64,000 nt of DNA from contig JAJFKB010000024.1 of the NCBI GenBank assembly GCA_021773395.1, positions 186,001-250,000 on the forward strand, read 5' to 3'. The notes below the pieces were generated by a model, which saw only the letters and a program-made list of their open reading frames with translations, was not told the DNA's origin and did no database searches. Origin of the DNA: Gammaproteobacteria bacterium (lineage in GTDB: Bacteria; Pseudomonadota; Gammaproteobacteria; Pseudomonadales; IMCC2047). Below, piece by piece: positions 58,979 to 64,000 of the stretch (position 1 is its first letter; each line of letters opens with the position of its first letter). Made by a program: the position numbers and the translations under genes.

Positions 58979-59911
58979 TTATGCCGACAAGGACTTTTCC
59001 AGTCCAGATAAATCGCCAATAGAAGCAACATTCAACTGCCTGCTAATTCGCTTATTTAACCCTGACAAAACTTTCCCCGGCCCACATTCAATAACCTGCT
59101 CGACCCCCTGATCAACCATGCTATTAACACAATCAACCCAGAGCACAGGCCGATACAGCTGCTCTACCAAGGACTGCTTGATCGCCTGTGGCGTTTGCTG
59201 CATGGTAGCTGAAACATTTTGTACAACCGGGATATTGGGCTGATTCACTTCGATTTGCTCTAGTGCTTGCTGCAACTTATCGGCAGCAGGCCGCATCAAC
59301 TCACAATGCGATGGAACACTTACCGCTAAAGCCAGAGCCCTTTTGGCTCCCGCGTCTTTACACATTTTGATAGCCCGATCAACAGCCTCTGCGTGTCCGG
59401 CAATGACTACCTGGCCAGGTGAATTAAAATTGACTGCCGAAACAATCTGATTTTGCGCCGCCTGCTCACAGATATCAACAATCTGTTCATCCGCTAGTCC
59501 CAATACTGCAGCCATTGATCCCACACCGGCCGGTACCGCCTCCTGCATATACTTGCCGCGCAGATTAACCAATTTTACCGCCTCGGTAAATTCAATAGCC
59601 GATGCCGCCACCAACGCCGTATACTCACCAAGACTATGGCCCGCTAAACAGGCCGGCAGCGCGCCTTCCGACTCATTCCAGAGACGCCAAAGCGCAATTC
59701 CAGCTGTTAACAACAGTGGCTGCGTAATATCGGTGCGGTTGATCTCCTCAGTAGTCCCGGTCTGGCATAGCTGCCACAGATCCTGACCCAGCACTTCGGA
59801 CGCTTCACCGAATGTAACCTCGATAACAGCATGATCAGCGGCAATATCCGCCAACATACCCAACGACTGGGAGCCCTGCCCCGGAAAAACCAATGCCAGT
59901 TTTTTATTCAT
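58979..59911 (-). CDS. fabD: Malonyl-CoA:ACP transacylase
   Basis: Loads malonyl groups onto ACP. 310 aa. Nucleophile Ser93 in LAGHSLGEYTALV; FPGQGSQSLGML at the N-terminus; SVPSHCELMRPAAD carries the catalytic His. Starts at MNKKLALVFPG; an upstream TTG would add five residues without support. 22 bp before fabG. Confidence 0.96.
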   Translation of the reverse strand: MNKKLALVFPGQGSQSLGMLADIAADHAVIEVTFGEASEVLGQDLWQLCQTGTTEEINRTDITQPLLLTAGIALWRLWNESEGALPACLAGHSLGEYTALVAASAIEFTEAVKLVNLRGKYMQEAVPAGVGSMAAVLGLADEQIVDICEQAAQNQIVSAVNFNSPGQVVIAGHAEAVDRAIKMCKDAGAKRALALAVSVPSHCELMRPAADKLQQALEQIEVNQPNIPVVQNVSATMQQTPQAIKQSLVEQLYRPVLWVDCVNSMVDQGVEQVIECGPGKVLSGLNKRISRQLNVASIGDLSGLEKSLSA

Positions 59912-60044
59912 AAATAATCTCGCCAACGCAAATTCAGAATATCAGTAAGATGGAAATACAAAACGACAATCCGATAAATAAGAATGTCGCCCATGAAAAA
60001 TGCCCGCATACCCATCTAAATATAATTAACTTTAAATAGACACT

Positions 60045-61079
60045 TTATCTACTTGTTTTAATACCTATTTCTGTAATATTTTTTTGTATAAGTTGAGGTA
60101 GCGAGCCGCTAGCCTCATAAAGCGCCCGCTTGACTGCCTGCTTAAAACTGGCTACGTCTGCATTTCCATGACTCTTCACTACGGTGCCTTTCAACCCCAA
60201 CAAACTAGCTCCATTGTGCCGCTTGGGATCAATCTGCTGCACTAGCTTTTTTAGTACTGGCTTGCTCAGGAACCCAAGGGTTTTAGAATACAGGTTTTGC
60301 TGAAAGGTACGCTCTAGTAGACTACTGACCATCTTCGCCAGGCCCTCGCTGGTTTTCAACGCCACATTACCCACAAATCCATCACAGACAATCACATCTG
60401 CTTCATCTGCAAAAATATGGTCCCCTTCGACAAACCCAATATAATTAATCTCCGGATTATTCAGCAACATCTTCGCTGCCTCTCTTACCTGATCGATTCC
60501 TTTGCTTTCCTCCTGACCCACATTAAGCAAGGCGACCCTTGGTCTCTCGATGTGGTCCACGGCGCGCGCAACAATGGAGCCCATCACACCGAACTGGTAT
60601 AGATGTTTAGCATCACAACCAATATTTGCGCCCAGATCCAGCACATGACAATGGCTTGTTAACGTAGGGATTTCTCTAATAAAAGCAGGCCGATCAATCC
60701 CCTGAAGCATACCCAGGATGGATCGACTCAAAGCCATTAGTGCTCCGGTATTACCAGCGCTCACGCAGGCGCCCGCGACCCCTGACGCCACGGACTCTAT
60801 AGCCAGCGCCATGGAAGACTGTTTTTTGTTTCTAAGGGCATTGGCTGGCTTTTCATTCATCATAACAACTTCGTCACTATGAATGATTTCCAGCCGATCT
60901 TGATAAGGTTTAGAAGAAGCGGTCAGACTAGATAATATGCGGCGCTCATCACCCACTAATATAAGGCGGATTTGAGCAAATTCCGCCAGACATTCGGCCG
61001 CAGCAGCTACGGTGACAGAAGGGCCAAAATCCCCTCCCATTGCGTCAACTGCTATTGTGACTGACTTCAAAGGAGCCAT
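60045..61079 (-). CDS. plsX: PlsX, phosphate acyltransferase
   Basis: Makes acyl-phosphate from acyl-ACP for phospholipid synthesis with PlsY. 344 aa. Family marks are IAVDAMGGDFGPSVTV, MALAIESVASGVAGACVSAG and NTGALMALS, then LLNVGQEESKGIDQVREA and VCDGFVGNVALKTSEG. The predicted end RKNITEIGIKTSR type tail is as usual. It follows rpmF by 36 bp. Confidence 0.96.
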   Translation of the reverse strand: MAPLKSVTIAVDAMGGDFGPSVTVAAAAECLAEFAQIRLILVGDERRILSSLTASSKPYQDRLEIIHSDEVVMMNEKPANALRNKKQSSMALAIESVASGVAGACVSAGNTGALMALSRSILGMLQGIDRPAFIREIPTLTSHCHVLDLGANIGCDAKHLYQFGVMGSIVARAVDHIERPRVALLNVGQEESKGIDQVREAAKMLLNNPEINYIGFVEGDHIFADEADVIVCDGFVGNVALKTSEGLAKMVSSLLERTFQQNLYSKTLGFLSKPVLKKLVQQIDPKRHNGASLLGLKGTVVKSHGNADVASFKQAVKRALYEASGSLPQLIQKNITEIGIKTSR

Positions 61080-61115
61080 TACACCCGTTGATAAAAACCG
61101 CGGTGCCCACAGAGA

Positions 61116-61298
61116 CTATTCGTCGTCTTGTTTTTCCACTACTTTACGACCGCGATAAAACCCATCGGCCGTCATATGGTGACGAAGATGCACTTCACCA
61201 GTGGTCCCATCGACAGACAACGCGGAGGTTGTCAAAGCATCATGAGATCGACGCATTCCGCGGCGCGAACGAGTTTTTTTGTTCTTTTGTACTGCCAT
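61116..61298 (-). CDS. rpmF: 50S ribosomal protein L32
   Basis: 60-aa basic ribosomal protein beginning [20 protein letters not shown], with [17 protein letters not shown] near the end. It is the usual link between yceD and plsX in gammaproteobacteria. No zinc-binding cysteines, so it is the C-minus form. Confidence 0.97.
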   Translation of the reverse strand: MAVQKNKKTRSRRGMRRSHDALTTSALSVDGTTGEVHLRHHMTADGFYRGRKVVEKQDDE

Positions 61299-61358
61299 TG
61301 CTATAACTCCACTAATTTCTTAACTAATAAAATCGGATAAAAACACCCTGAAACAGGA

Positions 61359-61886
61359 TTAATTCTTGTCCTTCAATTGTTGCAGTATCTGAAACGGATT
61401 GGCCGGCTTTTCACCCAATCGTTCAGTCTCATCGGTGCAATCACCAAAACCTGCTATAAACTCACATTCACCCTCTTGGTGCACTGCTGCGATGGGCAAA
61501 CCTAAAATCATTTCTTCCTCTACCATCTTCCATAGATCCAGGGCTGATTCATGCGACAGCAGCGGATCGTAATATCCCGGCAAATTCTTTGCTGCATCCT
61601 CACTAAAGACGATACCCAGACTCAAATCTGAATTTACTTTGACTTCTACGGCCTGCAAACACCGCTGACATTGCATCGAGACCTTGGCATTTATTACACC
61701 TGCTATGAAACGCACACCCATCTCATCTTTGTCAAACCGAAGCTTCACCTCCACCGCGCCAGAATTATCTAACAAATAATCCTGCACTCGATCGAGCTGT
61801 TTAAGCAAGATCCAGCCCTGCAAATCAACCCGCTGATCCACCATCTTTAAAGGATCAACCATTTTAGGAAAGGACGCTACAGACAT
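61359..61886 (-). CDS. yceD: YceD/DUF177-family protein
   Basis: 175-aa acidic protein of the DUF177 family, conserved upstream of rpmF and linked to 23S rRNA accumulation in plants and bacteria. MQCQRCLQAVEVKVNSDL contains the CxxC of the family; later cysteines (EGECEFIAGFGDCTDE) may complete a metal site. C-terminal NPFQILQQLK motif is typical. It begins the minus-strand gene string to tatD. Confidence 0.92.
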   Translation of the reverse strand: MSVASFPKMVDPLKMVDQRVDLQGWILLKQLDRVQDYLLDNSGAVEVKLRFDKDEMGVRFIAGVINAKVSMQCQRCLQAVEVKVNSDLSLGIVFSEDAAKNLPGYYDPLLSHESALDLWKMVEEEMILGLPIAAVHQEGECEFIAGFGDCTDETERLGEKPANPFQILQQLKDKN

Positions 61887-62000
61887 AGGCGCGCAATAAT
61901 AGGGCTAGACACCCATTATGTCAAAGAAAATCAAGGGTTTTTATACTATGCTGGCAACCTAAAGCTTACCATAAAGATTCACCTGGATTGGAGCCTCAGA

Positions 62001-62672
62001 TTGAAGGATAAAGAAAAGGAAATTGTTAAGTCCTGGCACAAAAACGCTGCGGCCTGGGTCCGGGCAATTCAGAATAGCGAAATTGAGAGTCGTAATTTAG
62101 TCACTAATCAGGCAATTATTAAAACGCTTCTGTCTCTACCCATTAAAAACGCCATCGATTTGGGGTGTGGTGAAGGATGGTTAAGCAATGAATTACAAAG
62201 CACAGGTATCGACATACTCGGCGTCGATGTGGTTCCCGAATTAATAGGCCAAGCTGCCAATAACGGCCATGCTGATTTTAAGGCCACCTCTTACGAAGCA
62301 TTTTCGCGCCAATTACTCGAAGATAAATTTGATGCAGCAATCTGCAATTTTTCGTTGTTCGGAAAAGCGCCTGTTGAAGAACTTTTAAACAATCTGCACA
62401 ACCTGATAAAAGACGCCGGATTCCTGGTCATCCAGACGCTTCATCCTAAGCAGCTGCAAACAATCGCCTCCTCTGATGGCTGGCAAAAAGGCTCATGGAG
62501 CGGGTTTAACGAGCGCTTCACAAACCCTCCGCCCTGGTATTACAGAACCTTGGACAGCTGGCTGAGTCTCCTTAAAAGCAACAATCTGGAACTGCTTAAC
62601 ACCTACGAACCCAGACATCCAGCAACTGGAAAAACGGCCTCTATTATCTTCGTTGCCCGTTTGCAAAGCTGA
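62001..62672 (+). CDS. Class I SAM-dependent methyltransferase
   Basis: 223 aa. Rossmann-like motif I AIDLGCGEGWLSNEL, motif post-I ILGVDVVPELI, and FDAAICNFSLFG (motif II). The TTG start has GGAG 7 nt upstream. C-terminal WYYRTLDSWLSLLKSNNLEL recalls UbiG/UbiE-like small-molecule methyltransferases, but no substrate can be named. Stands alone between yceD and nfuA. Confidence 0.82.
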   Translation: MKDKEKEIVKSWHKNAAAWVRAIQNSEIESRNLVTNQAIIKTLLSLPIKNAIDLGCGEGWLSNELQSTGIDILGVDVVPELIGQAANNGHADFKATSYEAFSRQLLEDKFDAAICNFSLFGKAPVEELLNNLHNLIKDAGFLVIQTLHPKQLQTIASSDGWQKGSWSGFNERFTNPPPWYYRTLDSWLSLLKSNNLELLNTYEPRHPATGKTASIIFVARLQS

Positions 62673-62693
62673 CGGCCGGCATTGCTCTCCCGC

Positions 62694-63281
62694 TTAATAA
62701 AATGCCTGACTTTTATCCGTATGATCAGTAATATCGCGTACCCCGGTTAACTCTGGAACATGCTCCAACAGTGTCTTCTCCACACCATCCTTCAGGGTCA
62801 TATCGACTGCACTGCAACCCTGACAGCCCCCGCCAAACTGCAACACGGCAACATTATCTTCAACTAAATCGATAAGACTTACCTCGCCACCATGCGAGGC
62901 GAGCATGGGATTAACTTCCGTCCAAAGGACATAGTTTATCTTTTCCTCTATGGTACTGTTTTCGTTAACCTTGGGTAATTTTGAGTTTGGTGCCTTTATC
63001 GTTAACTGGCCACCCATACGGTCTTCGCTGTAGTCAATGACCGCCTCTTCCAGAAAGGGAATGCTTTTTTCTTCGAGATATACAGCAAACGGCATACCAT
63101 CTATCTGTATATCTCCTTCCTGCTCTTCACCTGGACGACAATAAGCCAGACATGTTTCCGCTTGCGGAGTCCCAGGCTGCTGAACAAATACTCTGACACC
63201 AATACTTTCAGTTTCCTGTTTTGCCAGCAGATCAACCAAATAGTCGCTGGCACCGGGGGTAATCTCAATAATTTTATCCAT
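62694..63281 (-). CDS. nfuA: NfuA, Fe-S cluster carrier
   Basis: 195-aa 4Fe-4S carrier protein. A-type N-terminal domain ([20 protein letters not shown]) and Nfu domain with [18 protein letters not shown], ligands C153 and C156. It helps apo-proteins under oxidative or iron stress. It is divergent from metH across a strong palindrome. Confidence 0.95.
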   Translation of the reverse strand: MDKIIEITPGASDYLVDLLAKQETESIGVRVFVQQPGTPQAETCLAYCRPGEEQEGDIQIDGMPFAVYLEEKSIPFLEEAVIDYSEDRMGGQLTIKAPNSKLPKVNENSTIEEKINYVLWTEVNPMLASHGGEVSLIDLVEDNVAVLQFGGGCQGCSAVDMTLKDGVEKTLLEHVPELTGVRDITDHTDKSQAFY

Positions 63282-63366
63282 TACAATCTCTCAAAATGAT
63301 AACCACTCTCAATTGTACGACATGCGCCCAGCCGAATAAATCCCTAAACTGAATCTATATAAAAAA

Positions 63367-63408
63367 ATATCAAACCTATATCAAAATATTTTGATATAGG
63401 TTTGATAT
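63367..63408. promoter_or_regulatory. Perfect 42-bp palindromic operator between nfuA and metH
   Basis: Exact two-fold symmetry over 42 bp, with four half-site copies: ATATCAAA twice on the left and TTTGATAT twice on the right. The central 20 bp (ATATCAAAATATTTTGATAT) is itself a palindrome. It overlaps the metH -35 box. ATATCAA-N6-TTGATAT looks, as I recall, like the site of SahR, an ArsR-family regulator of methionine genes. No SAH riboswitch fold was seen. Confidence 0.85.
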
Positions 63409-63430
63409 ACATTAGCGATAGTGCTATAAA
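63402..63430 (+). promoter_or_regulatory. metH promoter (sigma-70)
   Basis: TTGATA -35 and TATAAA -10 with 17-bp spacing. The -35 lies within the palindrome at 63367-63408, so a bound regulator would block it. The leader is about 120 nt. Confidence 0.75.
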
Positions 63431-63559
63431 GTCTGCTTCGATTGGCGCGATCCTGCAGTTTTCTGCCGCTTAGTGCTGACGATTGTACCAGCGAAGCTCA
63501 CTTGATAACGACCAGCAATAGCCTTCTATTCCTCTAATTTTATCAGTAAGGAATTTTTC

Positions 63560-64000
63560 ATGACCGTGAACAACCAACGAGAAGCCTCCCTAAAGCAAGC
63601 ATTAGAGAATCGAATTTTGGTTCTCGACGGCGGGATGGGCACGATGATTCAAAGTTATGAGCTACAGGAGCAGGATTATCGAGGAGAGCGCTTTTCTGCT
63701 TTCTCCCAATCACTCAAGGGCAACAATGACCTGCTCTCTATTACCCAACCACAGATCATTCAGGCTATTCATGAAGCCTATCTGGAGGCCGGGGCAGATA
63801 TTCTGGAAACCAACACTTTCAATGCCAACAGAATATCCCAAGCAGACTATGGACTAGAGGACAGTGTTTACGAACTAAATCTTGTTGGCGCAAAATTAGC
63901 ACGCGCCGCAGCCGACAAGATAACGGCTATGCAACCAGATAAACCCAGATTCGTTGCTGGGGTTCTGGGGCCAACCAATCGAACAGCAACTTTATCTCCG
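63560..64000 (+). CDS. metH: Methionine synthase, cobalamin-dependent, 3' end outside window
   Basis: N-terminal homocysteine-binding domain of MetH, which transfers a methyl group from methyltetrahydrofolate to homocysteine via cobalamin. First 147 residues seen: [46 protein letters not shown] and [14 protein letters not shown]. The length and order fit the large enzyme (about 1230 aa) and not MmuM/BhmT alone, as this opening with [13 protein letters not shown] is MetH-specific. Frame runs to the window end. AAGGAA lies 6 nt upstream of the ATG. Confidence 0.93.
   Translation, partial: MTVNNQREASLKQALENRILVLDGGMGTMIQSYELQEQDYRGERFSAFSQSLKGNNDLLSITQPQIIQAIHEAYLEAGADILETNTFNANRISQADYGLEDSVYELNLVGAKLARAAADKITAMQPDKPRFVAGVLGPTNRTATLSP

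Noticed and set aside
63431-63559. SAH riboswitch in the metH leader
   Set aside because: The conserved GC-rich pseudoknot pattern is not visible; the upstream palindrome is a better explanation for control.

Overview
The window reads as a chromosomal segment of a free-living, aerobic gammaproteobacterium of the Pseudomonas/Cellvibrionales type, probably marine. The grounds are a complete sodium-pumping NADH:quinone reductase (Nqr) operon, gene orders that match my memory of Pseudomonas aeruginosa, LexA boxes of the E. coli type, and an exosortase-type (PEP-CTERM-like) surface protein. Base composition is moderate and even. No tRNA, rRNA, phage, CRISPR array or transposase gene was seen; the mobile content is small non-coding repeats.

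Layout. 1-1017 is the 3' part of a DAHP synthase gene. 1150-8292 (minus) is nqrABCDEF-apbE-nqrM: the pump plus its flavin transferase and its iron-delivery factor. 8487-9938 is a long-form GAPDH. 10499-18316 holds mfd, csiV, an MTA/MTI phosphorylase, an MscS channel and nagZ. 18508-20626 has two small c-type cytochromes, an L,D-transpeptidase and a LOG-family hydrolase. 20874-24721 holds lexA with tandem LexA boxes, a small conserved protein and topA. 25319-27483 is an nfeD-slipin pair set between two direct copies of one MITE-like repeat. 27910-29966 is an oxidoreductase/aminotransferase pair that probably makes a 3-amino sugar nucleotide. 30031-36973 is DUF1499, serS, crcB, rarA, lolA, ftsK, all on the minus strand. 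37594-41660 has an orphan secreted protein, dinG, a lipoprotein and a DUF4126 membrane protein.

41761-49025 is the main accessory block. Two large PrsT-type TPR proteins converge on a secreted protein that ends in a PEP-CTERM-like sorting tail. That protein is preceded by a textbook sigma-54 element and followed by a strong terminator and a run of REP-like palindromes. No exosortase lies in the window, so sorting must act in trans.

49227-51481 holds a class V aminotransferase and a YiiX-type papain-fold protein. 51543-61886 (minus) is the classic lipid and murein cluster yceD-rpmF-plsX-fabD-fabG-acpP-fabF-pabC-mltG-tmk-holB-pilZ-tatD. 62001-64000 has a methyltransferase, nfuA, and the start of metH behind a perfect 42-bp palindrome that overlaps its -35 box.

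The most distinctive signals are the exosortase-cargo island with its sigma-54 promoter, the MITE family with 4-bp target duplications, and the metH/nfuA palindrome. All calls come from reading the sequence; no database search was run.
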